Source: JBOGXB01 sp050694215
GTDB lineage: Bacteria > Actinomycetota > CADDZG01 > WHSQ01
Assembly: GCA_050694215.1 (NCBI GenBank)
Contig: JBOGXB010000002.1
Span: 1 to 64,000, forward strand
DNA length: 64,000 bases
Direction of reading: 5' to 3'
The stretch's first letter is position 1. The number at the start of each line of letters is the position of its first letter. Below the pieces are notes generated by a model. It saw only the letters and a list, made by a program, of their open reading frames with translations. It had not been told where the DNA came from and searched no databases. A program made the position numbers and the translations under genes. Shown here one piece after another: positions 9,106 through 17,316 of this stretch.

Positions 9106-11538
9106 CTAGTCGTCGTCTGCCGTGCTGTGGTCCGCCTGCGTCGCGACCTGCTCCGGACCGAAGTGGCTTCCGGCCAGGACCGGCAGCGGAAGGTCCACAC
9201 GCGAGTGCCGCTTGTGGGCCGCCACCACCTGGGCGTGGTATGCCTCGGCCATCTCCCCGAATTCCTTCGAGTGGTAGGGACGCCCGTCGATGAGCGGCCC
9301 CTCGCGGCCCTCGATGATCGCCTCGACGTCGTCGCCGGTCACGGTCTTGTGGGTCTCAAGCGCATGCGCGATAGCGAGGACGTCCCCCCGGTTCTCCTCC
9401 AGCACTTCCTGAGTGAGCCTCAACAGCTCGCCGAGCTTGTCCTCGATGCGTTCGCCGAGGTCCGTGTTGAGAAGATCCGGCTCCTTCTTGCCCTTCTCCT
9501 TGCCCGGCTTGCCTCCGCCACCGATGCCGACCTCGTGCGTGACGCCGTGAGACGTGACGGTGGTTCCCATACCCCAATAGCCCTCCATCAGGGTGGCGAT
9601 CCGGGTTGCGCCCTCGAGGTCTCCGGAGACGCCCGACGAGTTGTCTCCCTCGAAGAACATCCGCTCGCCTGCGAGTGCGGCGAGACTCGACATGATGTCG
9701 GCCTCGTACTCGCTGCGCCAGCGAGTGAACTGGTCCTCCGGTGGTATCGATGCAACCATGCCTAGATACGTTCCGCCCTTCTCGATCGTCGCGATGTCGA
9801 TCGTCAGGTGGTGACGGACCCTGTAAGCGACGACCGCGTGGCAAGCCTCGTGGATGGCGACTGCATGGCGTTCGCGCTCGATGTACTCGACGTCCTCGGG
9901 GGGGCCGAGGTCCTTGAGCTGCTTGGCCTTGATGACGTCCGGCCACTGGATCGTGTCGCGGCCACTCCGAATGGCGTTGATGAGCGCCTCGTTGACGAGG
10001 TCCTTGATCGTCGCACCGGTCGAGTAGGGAGTGATCGTCGCCAGCCTATCGACTTCCTCCTCGGCCAGCTCGTGGTTGACCTTGTCGAAGTAGCCGACGT
10101 AAGTGCGGACGCGCCCCACCTTCGATGGATAGCCGACTTTGTAGATGCGATCCAGACGACCCGGACGCAGCAGCGCCTCGTCCAGCGCTTGAGGCATGTT
10201 CGTGGCCATCATTATCAGGATGCGGTACTTGGGCGGCGGCTTCGGGCGCATTCCGAGCGCGCGCCGGACGATGCGATTCCAGAAGCCGCGCGGTTTCTTG
10301 AGACCCGACATCTCGGTGAGGAGCGCTTGCAAGGTCCCCATACCGCCGCCTCCGCCGCCCATGCCGCCCATGAAGATGCGGTCGAACACTCGCCCCCGGC
10401 GCTCGGCGACGTCACTGTGAAGACTCGAGCGGACGATCAGCGATTGGGATACGGGCGACATGTAGGAGAGACCGTTGCAGCCGTCGGCGACCTGCCACGG
10501 GGCGGGGGTCATCGCCGGCTGGCCCCACGGCCCTCCGCCGGTGAGCATCCCGCGGTTCCCGAGTGCGTCGGCCTCGTCGAAGAAGACGATCACTCCGCCG
10601 TAGCGGACGGCGAGCTTGCGGAGCTTGCGGAACAGACCCTTGACCTTGAGGATGCCCACCCCCATGAACATGTTGATGAACGCCCCCGGGTCGACGAAGA
10701 CGAACGGCTTCCCCGTCTCGCCCGCGACAGCTTCGGCCATGAGCGTCTTCCCTGTTCCCGGAGGCCCCCACAGCAGTATCCCGCCGGGAACGTAGCCGCC
10801 CTTGTCCTCGATGGATTCGGGGGCGTCGAGGAAGAGCATGTTCTCCTTGATTTTCTCGAGGACGCTGTCCTGCCCCCACACGTCGGTGAAGCGGGTCTTG
10901 ATGTCGTCGGGGAAGTAGACGTCGACTCCGCCACGTGACAGGAACCAGAAGAGCCCGACGAACTGGATGATGACGATGAAGAAGAGGAAGACGACCCGGA
11001 TGAGGAGCGGCGCCGCGGCGATAAGGATGCCCGGGAGCTCGAAGATGGCGGTCGCCGGCGAGAGATCCATGGCACCGGCGATGACCAGGTCGATGACCGC
11101 CAGATAAAAGAGCCACTTCAGAGCGCGGCCGAGACGGAAGCGGTTCCAGTCGTTCATCCGCGCCAGGCGCTTGTCCCAGCCTCCGAAGACCCTCTGAGTC
11201 CACAAGCGGTGGTAGGCGGCCGAGCCCTCGCTGATCAGGTAGTGAAGCTGGCGCAGGAACTCGATCCCGGCGAGGACCAGCAGCCAGCCGTGGGAGCGAG
11301 CGGTCAGCTCCGCGACCTCCCGGATCGAGAGCAGCGGGTTCTCGGTTACGGCGGCCCAGAACAGGAAGAGCCACGCGCCCAGCACGAAGGCGAGGATCTT
11401 GACGCGATCCCACCACGCGAGGGGCTTGCGCGTCGGGCGGTCCTCCTCCCGCTCACGCGACTGATACTCGACGGGCCCCTTGTCGTGGTCGGGAAAGGCC
11501 AGCCCAGGCTTGCGGCCGCCCCGGTCGGAGTCGGTCAT
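9106..11538 (-). CDS. FtsH-like membrane AAA+ zinc metalloprotease with atypical membrane domain
   Basis: An 810-residue AAA+/peptidase M41 protein. Walker A GPPGTGKT is at 258-265, Walker B VIVFFDEAD at 316-324, the arginine-finger region ALLRPGRLDR at 455-464, the zinc motif HEACH at 563-567 and the third ligand D640 in SGDLEGAT. The catalytic residues are intact, so it should unfold and degrade membrane or cytosolic substrates. The N-terminus departs from FtsH: instead of two helices around a periplasmic domain there are hydrophobic stretches near 47-64, 85-101, 142-157 and 171-200. The AAA module also carries an extra Gly-rich segment (about 330-400, MGGMGGGGGGMG). The start is the ATG at 11538; the frame stays open upstream without family-like sequence. 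It lies downstream of the PH/SHOCT gene on the same strand. Confidence 0.88.
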   Translation of the reverse strand: MTDSDRGGRKPGLAFPDHDKGPVEYQSREREEDRPTRKPLAWWDRVKILAFVLGAWLFLFWAAVTENPLLSIREVAELTARSHGWLLVLAGIEFLRQLHYLISEGSAAYHRLWTQRVFGGWDKRLARMNDWNRFRLGRALKWLFYLAVIDLVIAGAMDLSPATAIFELPGILIAAAPLLIRVVFLFFIVIIQFVGLFWFLSRGGVDVYFPDDIKTRFTDVWGQDSVLEKIKENMLFLDAPESIEDKGGYVPGGILLWGPPGTGKTLMAEAVAGETGKPFVFVDPGAFINMFMGVGILKVKGLFRKLRKLAVRYGGVIVFFDEADALGNRGMLTGGGPWGQPAMTPAPWQVADGCNGLSYMSPVSQSLIVRSSLHSDVAERRGRVFDRIFMGGMGGGGGGMGTLQALLTEMSGLKKPRGFWNRIVRRALGMRPKPPPKYRILIMMATNMPQALDEALLRPGRLDRIYKVGYPSKVGRVRTYVGYFDKVNHELAEEEVDRLATITPYSTGATIKDLVNEALINAIRSGRDTIQWPDVIKAKQLKDLGPPEDVEYIERERHAVAIHEACHAVVAYRVRHHLTIDIATIEKGGTYLGMVASIPPEDQFTRWRSEYEADIMSSLAALAGERMFFEGDNSSGVSGDLEGATRIATLMEGYWGMGTTVTSHGVTHEVGIGGGGKPGKEKGKKEPDLLNTDLGERIEDKLGELLRLTQEVLEENRGDVLAIAHALETHKTVTGDDVEAIIEGREGPLIDGRPYHSKEFGEMAEAYHAQVVAAHKRHSRVDLPLPVLAGSHFGPEQVATQADHSTADDD

Positions 11539-11662
11539 AGGGTCACTATCGTCAGCTATCCGGCCTACTTGCGCCACCCCCCTCGCGGCGAAATCCAATC
11601 CGTAGTATCTCCCGGCCCTCGAGTCGCTCGGGACACAAGGCAATAGTGATGGAGCCCTCCGG

Positions 11663-12313
11663 CTACATCCGGTCGAGCAGCTCCTTCTTCTTGGTTTGGA
11701 ACTCCTCCTCCGAGATGGCACCGGCCTTCCGCAGGCGAGCGAGGGCCTCGATCTGCTCCGGGATGCTCTGGCTTCCCCCCACGGCCGCGGCCGAGCGTGG
11801 CTGCATCATCCGATCCGAGTTCGCCTCGGTCGCCTTGTAGATCATGAGCTGCACCTGCTCGGGCTTACGGACGTTCCCGATGCGGGTCTGGCCTCGCTCT
11901 CCCGCGGACTCCACGAGGAGGTCGCCGGCTCCAAACACCCGCTCGAGAACCGTCTGCGTGAACGCGACGTCGTTGATTCGCTCCAGCGGTATCTCCTTGG
12001 AGTGCTTCGCGATGATCCCGCTCCGAGTGATCAACCGATCGCTCGTCAGCACGAATATCGTGAATCGCCACCGAAGGAACGGGATGAGGGCGAAGTAGAT
12101 CCACGCCAGGGTGAACAGCCCTCCCACCACGCTCTTGGCCGTCTCCTGGGTCGACTCCTTCGAGAAGATCGCCTCCATCGCCTGGTAACCGAGGAACAAA
12201 CCCAGAAGCAGGACGAGTGTCCACAACACGGGCGGTGCCGCCGAGATCCAATGCGGGCGGAGCTCGAAGACGACCTTCTCGTGATCGGCCAGCAGCGATC
12301 TCGGGAACCCCAT
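11663..12313 (-). CDS. PH-domain (bPH2/DUF304) membrane protein with C-terminal SHOCT motif
   Basis: A 216-residue protein. After a short cytosolic N-terminus come two transmembrane helices (about 28-46 and 63-82). A bacterial PH-like domain follows (about 84-155; FTIFVLTSDRLITRSGI, EIPLERINDVAF). The last 35 residues are a SHOCT motif (QIEALARLRKAGAISEEEF). Such proteins are membrane-associated with unknown partners. It is 124 bp upstream of the FtsH-like protease on the same strand and may share its transcript. A TACCTT -10 box at 12320-12325 lies 6 nt before the ATG, suggesting a leaderless mRNA divergent from gatC. Confidence 0.85.
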   Translation of the reverse strand: MGFPRSLLADHEKVVFELRPHWISAAPPVLWTLVLLLGLFLGYQAMEAIFSKESTQETAKSVVGGLFTLAWIYFALIPFLRWRFTIFVLTSDRLITRSGIIAKHSKEIPLERINDVAFTQTVLERVFGAGDLLVESAGERGQTRIGNVRKPEQVQLMIYKATEANSDRMMQPRSAAAVGGSQSIPEQIEALARLRKAGAISEEEFQTKKKELLDRM

Positions 12314-12319
12314 GCCGCA

Positions 12320-12338
12320 AAGGTATCCAAACTAGTAT
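12320..12338. promoter_or_regulatory. Back-to-back leaderless promoters for the PH/SHOCT gene and gatC
   Basis: TACCTT on the minus strand (12320-12325) lies 6 nt before the PH/SHOCT ATG. TAGTAT on the plus strand (12333-12338) lies 9 nt before the gatC ATG. Only 34 bp separate the two starts, leaving no room for leaders or Shine-Dalgarno sites. No clear -35 box is visible on either side. Confidence 0.5.
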
Positions 12339-12347
12339 CCCCACGTC

Positions 12348-12641
12348 ATGGCCATCGATAGGCAGGCGGTTGATCACGTCGCCCGGCTGGCGCGCCTCGC
12401 GCTGGACGAGGACGAACGGGAACGGATGATGGGTGAGCTCGCGCAGATACTGGCCCATGCGGAGAAGATCCAGGAGCTCGATCTCGACGCCGTCGAGCCA
12501 ACGTCCCACTCCCTGCCGATTCGCAATGTCATGCGTCCGGACGAGGTCCGTACCGGTCTTACGCAGGACGAGGCTCTGGCCAATGCCCCCGCGGCAGAGG
12601 CCGGGCGCTTCAGGGTTCCTCGAATCATCGAGGACGCGTGA
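12348..12641 (+). CDS. gatC: Asp-tRNA(Asn)/Glu-tRNA(Gln) amidotransferase subunit C
   Basis: A 97-residue GatC, the small stabilising subunit of the GatCAB amidotransferase that converts Glu-tRNA(Gln) or Asp-tRNA(Asn) to the amidated forms. It has the family pattern: VDHVARLARLALDEDE at the N-terminus, KIQELDLDAVEPTSH in the middle and FRVPRIIE at the end. It is followed by gatA and gatB. A TAGTAT -10 box 9 nt before the ATG points to a near-leaderless transcript. Confidence 0.95.
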   Translation: MAIDRQAVDHVARLARLALDEDERERMMGELAQILAHAEKIQELDLDAVEPTSHSLPIRNVMRPDEVRTGLTQDEALANAPAAEAGRFRVPRIIEDA

Positions 12642-12659
12642 TGCATCGGGTGTTGCGTG

Positions 12660-12699
12660 TCAGGCAACTGTCTGACAATTGTCTGAGAACCGTCGGACA
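12660..12699 (+). promoter_or_regulatory. Two adjacent stem-loops in the gatC-gatA intercistronic region
   Basis: Variants of one heptamer (TGTCTGA) occur four times between gatC and gatA: inverted at 12660-12666, direct at 12669-12675 and 12680-12686, and inverted at 12693-12699. As RNA they form two hairpins: a 6-bp stem with a 4-nt loop (12660-12675) and a 7-bp stem with a 6-nt loop (12680-12699). A 10-bp perfect palindrome, GACAATTGTC (12674-12683), bridges them. There is no U-tract, so this is not an obvious terminator. It could tune gatA expression or bind a protein. Confidence 0.4.
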
Positions 12700-12720
12700 G
12701 GTCCTCGATGGAGTGGATAC

Positions 12721-14199
12721 GTGACCGGCGAGCTCGTATGGCGATCCGCGGTGGAGCTCGCCGACTCTCTTGCCTCCGGCGGGGTCTCTTCGGCGGAGAT
12801 CGCCGAGGCCCTGATCGCCCGCGCCGAGGAGGTGGAGGGCTCGATCGCCGCCTACCTGACCCGCACCGACGATCGGGCGCTCGAGGACGCTCGCGCCGCG
12901 GACGAGCGGCGCGGCCGTGGAGAGGCCCACTCGCGCTTCGACGGGGTTCCGATCGGATACAAGGACGTATTCGTCACCAAGGGTGTCGCCTCGACGAGCG
13001 GGTCGAGGATCCTGGACGGCTTCGTTCCCCCTTACGACTCCACCGTCGTCGCTCGCTGCGGAGCCGCCGGGATGCCGATGCTGGGCAAGCTCAACATGGA
13101 CGAGTTCGCGATGGGGTCGTCGACCGAGAACTCGGGCTTCCACGTGACCCGCAATCCCTGGGACGGGGACCGCGTCCCCGGAGGCTCCTCCGGCGGTGCC
13201 ACCGCGGCCGTGGCGGCCGGAGCGGCTCCCTGGGCCTGGGGGACCGACACGGGAGGGTCCGTGCGCCAACCGGCCTCACTCTGCGGCCTCGTCGGGATGA
13301 AGCCGACCTATGGGCTCGTGTCGCGATACGGCATGATCGCGTTCGCTTCGTCGCTCGATCAGGCGGGGCCGATCACGCGCACGGTCGAGGACGCAGCCGC
13401 GCTGCTGAAGGTAGCGGCAGGCCACGACGCCCTCGACGCGACCTCCCTGGACGAAGAGGTCCCCGACTACCTCGACGGTATCGACGCAGGCATCTCGGGG
13501 CTGCGCATCGGGATGGTCAAGGAGTTCGAGTCGGGAGAAGGGACGCAGGCCGGGGTGCGCGCGCGGGTCGACGAGGCCTATCAACGGTTCGAGAAGCTCG
13601 GCGCCACCCTGGAGGAGGTGTCTCTTCCGTCTTTCGAGCACGCGATCTCCGCGTACTACCTGATCGCTCCGGCGGAAGCGTCGGCGAACCTGGCTCGTTA
13701 CGACGGAGTGCGATACGGATTCCGGGCCGAAGGGGACGACATCATCCGCATGACCTCTCGCACGCGCGACGAGGGCTTCGGGACGGAGGTGAAGCGCCGC
13801 ATCATGCTCGGGACGTACGCGTTGTCTGCCGGCTACTACGACGCTTACTACGGGAAGGCGCAGAAGGTACGCACGTTGATCATCGAGGACCTGAAGCGCG
13901 CCTACGACGCGGTCGATCTCATCGTTTGCCCAACGTCGCCGACCACCGCGTTCAAAATCGGCGAACGAACGGAGGACCCACTCGCGATGTATCTCTCGGA
14001 CGTCTTCACCGTGCCGGTGAACCTCGCGGGTAACGCAGGAATCAGCGTGCCGTGCGGCCTCTCACCGGACGACGGCCTGCCGGTGGGTGTGCAGATCATC
14101 GCGAAGGCTCTGGACGAGAAGATGATGTTCCGCGCCGCATACGCCTTCGAACAGGATCTCGGGTGGGCGGGCTCGATGGAGAGCAGGCCCCCACTGTGA
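12721..14199 (+). CDS. gatA: Asp-tRNA(Asn)/Glu-tRNA(Gln) amidotransferase subunit A
   Basis: A 492-residue amidase-signature enzyme that releases ammonia from glutamine for the GatCAB transamidation. The Ser-cisSer-Lys triad is K81 (GVPIGYKDVF), S156 (GGSSGGA) and S180 (GTDTGGSVRQP). The spacing equals that of structurally known GatA proteins. The frame is open to a TTG at 12679, but GTG 12721 has a GGAG Shine-Dalgarno 7 nt upstream and gives the family length. Its stop overlaps the gatB start. Confidence 0.95.
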   Translation: MTGELVWRSAVELADSLASGGVSSAEIAEALIARAEEVEGSIAAYLTRTDDRALEDARAADERRGRGEAHSRFDGVPIGYKDVFVTKGVASTSGSRILDGFVPPYDSTVVARCGAAGMPMLGKLNMDEFAMGSSTENSGFHVTRNPWDGDRVPGGSSGGATAAVAAGAAPWAWGTDTGGSVRQPASLCGLVGMKPTYGLVSRYGMIAFASSLDQAGPITRTVEDAAALLKVAAGHDALDATSLDEEVPDYLDGIDAGISGLRIGMVKEFESGEGTQAGVRARVDEAYQRFEKLGATLEEVSLPSFEHAISAYYLIAPAEASANLARYDGVRYGFRAEGDDIIRMTSRTRDEGFGTEVKRRIMLGTYALSAGYYDAYYGKAQKVRTLIIEDLKRAYDAVDLIVCPTSPTTAFKIGERTEDPLAMYLSDVFTVPVNLAGNAGISVPCGLSPDDGLPVGVQIIAKALDEKMMFRAAYAFEQDLGWAGSMESRPPL

Positions 14200-15656
14200 G
14201 CATCACCGATGTCTACGAGACCACGGTGGGGCTCGAGATCCACGTGGAGCTGTCGACCAAGTCGAAGATGTTCTGTGGCTGCGAGGTCGCCTTCGCCGGC
14301 GAGCCGAACACGCGCACGTGCCCTGTGTGCCTCGGGCTGCCCGGGTCGCTCCCGGTTCCGAACGAGAAAGCTATCGAGCACACGATGAAGATCGGTCTCG
14401 CGCTCAACTGCGAGATTGCAGGATGGTGCCTGTTCCACCGCAAGAACTATTTCTATCCCGACATCCCGAAGAACTATCAGATCTCTCAATACGATCATCC
14501 CCTCTGTTCGAAGGGCTTCATCGAGATCTCGGGCGACTTCGGCACCAAGCGCGTCGGTATCACGCGCGTACACCTCGAGGAGGATACCGGCAAGTCGATA
14601 CACGTCGGAGGGTCGGGCCGGATCGCGGACTCCGATTACTCACTGGAGGACTTCAACAGGGCGGGCACCCCGTTGGTCGAGATCGTGAGCGAGCCCGATA
14701 TCTCCTCCGCGGAAGAAGCGCGCGTTTTCGTGTCTGAGCTGCGCGCGCTGGTCGAGTCGCTCGGAGTGAGCGACGTGCGCATGGAGGAGGGCTCTCTGCG
14801 AGTGGACGCAAACATCTCGGTCCGGCGTAGCGGCGAGACGGAGCACGGAGCCAAGGTCGAGGTCAAGAACATGAATTCGATTCGATCGGTCGTCCGCGCC
14901 TTGATGTACGAGGAGGAGAGACAGCGGCGGGCTCTCGACTCCGGCGAGGAGCTCGTACAGGAGACTCGTCATTTCGACGAGAAGACGGGTACGACGTCGT
15001 CGATGCGGACCAAGGAATACGCTTTCGACTACCGCTACTTCCCCGAGCCCGACCTGGTGCCGTTGGAGCCCCCGGTGGAATGGGTCGACTCGTTGCGTGA
15101 GTCCATGCCGGAGTTCCCCACGGCTCGTCGAGCGCGGTTCGCGTCGCAGTACGGGCTGGGCGACAAGGACATTGAGGTGCTGGCCGCGACGAGCGCAACT
15201 GCGGACTGGTTCGAAGAGGCCGCAGACGCCTACGACGGGGATGCTAAGAGGATCGTCAACTGGATCATCGCCGACCTCTTCGGCTTGCTCAACGAGGCGG
15301 GGATCGAGCTGCACGAATCGAAGGTCGCTCCCAAGCAACTGGCGGCGATGGTGAAGATGATCGACGCGGGCACGATCTCCGGGAAACAGGCGAAGCTCGT
15401 GTTGCAGGCCATGTTCGAGAGCGGCCGCGATGCGGAAGAGATCGCGCAGGAGAAGGGGCTCGAGCAGGTCTCGGACGCCGCCCAGCTCGAGGGCGTCGTC
15501 GACGAGGTCATCGCCGAGAACTCCGAGGCCGCCGACAAGGTGCGCGCCGGCCAGCTGAACACGATGGGCTTTCTCGTCGGTCGGGTGATGAAGAAGACGA
15601 GGGGTCGGGCGAACCCGGGTCTCGTCAACGAGCTCCTTCGCTCGAAGCTCACCTAA
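14196..15656 (+). CDS. gatB: Asp-tRNA(Asn)/Glu-tRNA(Gln) amidotransferase subunit B
   Basis: A 486-residue GatB, which binds the misacylated tRNA and activates the glutamyl or aspartyl side chain with ATP. The N-terminal GLEIHVEL and zinc-type cysteines (MFCGCEVAF, TCPVCLGLPG) are present. So are the HRKNYFYPDIPKNYQISQYD block, the EDTGKS loop and the C-terminal tail domain (about 335-486, KQLAAMVKMIDAGTISGKQAK). GTG 14196 overlaps the gatA stop (GTGA), so translation is coupled. The frame is open upstream inside gatA, but that part has no family similarity. Confidence 0.96.
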   Translation: MSITDVYETTVGLEIHVELSTKSKMFCGCEVAFAGEPNTRTCPVCLGLPGSLPVPNEKAIEHTMKIGLALNCEIAGWCLFHRKNYFYPDIPKNYQISQYDHPLCSKGFIEISGDFGTKRVGITRVHLEEDTGKSIHVGGSGRIADSDYSLEDFNRAGTPLVEIVSEPDISSAEEARVFVSELRALVESLGVSDVRMEEGSLRVDANISVRRSGETEHGAKVEVKNMNSIRSVVRALMYEEERQRRALDSGEELVQETRHFDEKTGTTSSMRTKEYAFDYRYFPEPDLVPLEPPVEWVDSLRESMPEFPTARRARFASQYGLGDKDIEVLAATSATADWFEEAADAYDGDAKRIVNWIIADLFGLLNEAGIELHESKVAPKQLAAMVKMIDAGTISGKQAKLVLQAMFESGRDAEEIAQEKGLEQVSDAAQLEGVVDEVIAENSEAADKVRAGQLNTMGFLVGRVMKKTRGRANPGLVNELLRSKLT

Positions 15657-15716
15657 CCGTTTCGTGCTAACTGGAGTACAAAACCGGGCCCGCTCAGACC
15701 AAGAAAACGGGCTGTG

Positions 15717-16214
15717 ATGGAGCTCCCCCGCTTGGTTCGAGCAGGCTGGCCCATCTCCGTCGAGGCCTCCGAGGTGGCGGAGGCCCCAACCTCGGTCGTG
15801 TGGGCCTTAATCACCGATTGGGAGCGACAAGGCGACTGGATGCTGGAGGCGTCGCACTTCACGGTGACATCCGAGAAACGGGAGGGGATCGGGGTCGAGG
15901 CAGAGGCCACCATCCGCATCGGCGGGATCAAGACGCGCGACAAGGTCAGAGTGAGTGGATGGGAGCCGAACAAGCGCCTGGCAATCGACCATCGCGGGTG
16001 GGTCACCGGCCACGGAGAGATAGTGCTGACACCGCTGCCCGGCGATCGTACGCACATCTCCTGGCGAGAGGAGCTCGACCCTCCGCTTGGGCTGGCCGGG
16101 GCTGTGGGCCTGACCGGCTTCCGGCCGATGATGAAGCGCATCTTCCGCCGCGACCTGCGTGTCCTGGCCACCCTGGCCCGCACGACCGCCCACCCTCGCG
16201 CCAGCCCCTCTTAG
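15717..16214 (+). CDS. SRPBCC-family (START-like) protein
   Basis: About 165 residues with the helix-grip pattern of polyketide cyclase/dehydrase and lipid-binding SRPBCC proteins. An initial strand is followed by TSVVWALITDWERQGDWM, then a beta-rich core (RIGGIKTRDKVRVSGWEPNKRL), and a C-terminal helix (FRPMMKRIFRRDLRVLATLA). These fold around a hydrophobic ligand; neither ligand nor reaction can be inferred. It stands alone after gatB. A GTG immediately precedes the chosen ATG and could be used instead. Its 3' end overlaps the far end of the decayed AbiEi/DUF559 gene on the other strand. Confidence 0.7.
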   Translation: MELPRLVRAGWPISVEASEVAEAPTSVVWALITDWERQGDWMLEASHFTVTSEKREGIGVEAEATIRIGGIKTRDKVRVSGWEPNKRLAIDHRGWVTGHGEIVLTPLPGDRTHISWREELDPPLGLAGAVGLTGFRPMMKRIFRRDLRVLATLARTTAHPRASPS

Positions 16215-17186
16215 ACGTTCGTTTCTATGTCAGTTCCGCCGAGCGAGCCCGTTGCAGAAAGGAATCGACGAATCAGGCGGGCGACGTCGGACGGCCGGCA
16301 CACCAGGTCGTCCCATGTAAAGCGAATGACGGTCTAGCCCTCGGCCACCAGCTCGTTCTGTCTGGCACGGTCGTACTGCCAAGCCTTCCTTCCGAAATGT
16401 GGATCGAACCCGTCGATTTCGATGGCAAGCATCGCCTCGGGATATGCAAAATCGATCCGTCGCGTGCCGGATTGGCTCGGATACTGGTGTTGCGGCCGGG
16501 GTAGACCAAACGTGCCGCAAAGACGGCGAAACCTGATCTCACCCCCGCTATCCATAGGACTGTAGGAGCGGCCACGGACATGAAGGAGGCGACGGAGGAC
16601 GGAAGTTCCTCGGCGGCCGTTTCGTTCCCGAGGTCTCCAGTTGACGCTCCAGTCTGTGCATCGAGACAAGACCCTCTCGTAGCGCCGAGTCGATTGCGAT
16701 ATCGACGGCTCCTTCGTGGCAAACGGCTCCGAGGTCGAGCAACGTGCGGGATGGGGTGGTGACCGGGATCCCATCCCTTCTTGTGGTATCGAAGGAGGTC
16801 AGGCGTCGAACCCGGTGGATGACGAGCCACGGAGCCGAGACGCGCAGGCTCTTCGGTGTCATCACCTCGATGGTGCACTCTCGGAAACCTTCGAACCCCC
16901 ACAGGTAGGCGGCAGCCTGATGGGAGAGGGCGGCCGCCTGGCCCGCCCACAGGCAGGCCGCGAGTGCCCTCTGACGCCACGACTCAGGTGTGGACGCGAG
17001 ACGATAGACGCGAGGGAGCACGCGAACCCATGCTCCAGTTGCCACCCTTCGCGAGATCGAAGAGTGAGACAAGCCGCAGTCGAGGGCCTGGCGGTAGCCA
17101 ACCAAGCCGAACTGCCTCGCGGCCCTGAGGCCGGCTTCGACGTCCGAGCCCTCCTTTCCGCGCGATGACCGCTGAGCGACACTCAT
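16211..17186 (-). pseudogene. Decayed AbiEi-like/DUF559 (type IV TA antitoxin-type) gene
   Basis: The first part (from ATG 17186 to about 16620) reads as the winged-helix AbiEi-like N-terminus common in actinobacteria (GLVGYRQALDCGLSHSSISR, ALSHQAAAYLWG, VTTPSRTLLDLG). Near 16611-16625, in a CGGCGGCCG run, the homology jumps to another frame, consistent with one extra base. It then continues as the nuclease-like DUF559 domain (RIDFAYPEAMLAIEIDGFD). That frame meets TAG at 16334-16336, exactly where the family normally has Trp (AEG-stop-TVIRFTWDDL). It is then open to TAA at 16211-16213. One frameshift plus one nonsense change indicate a recently inactivated gene. Confidence 0.8.
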
Positions 17187-17304
17187 GTGGAAGGGAAGGG
17201 GAGCACGGATGAGTGCGCCCGACTGTGGCGGGGGTCACTTTGCGGCAATTGAGGTCACGGCCGGTCGCGTTGGGGCTCAGAGCGTCGCTTGGGGGCCGAG
17301 AAAG

Positions 17305-17310
17305 TAGCCT
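17305..17310 (+). promoter_or_regulatory. Candidate -10 box (TAGCCT) of the siroheme gene
   Basis: TAGCCT ends 6 nt before the GTG start at 17317 and there is no Shine-Dalgarno. The predicted transcript starts at or next to the start codon. No convincing -35 element is visible. Confidence 0.45.
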
Positions 17311-17316
17311 CGAGTC

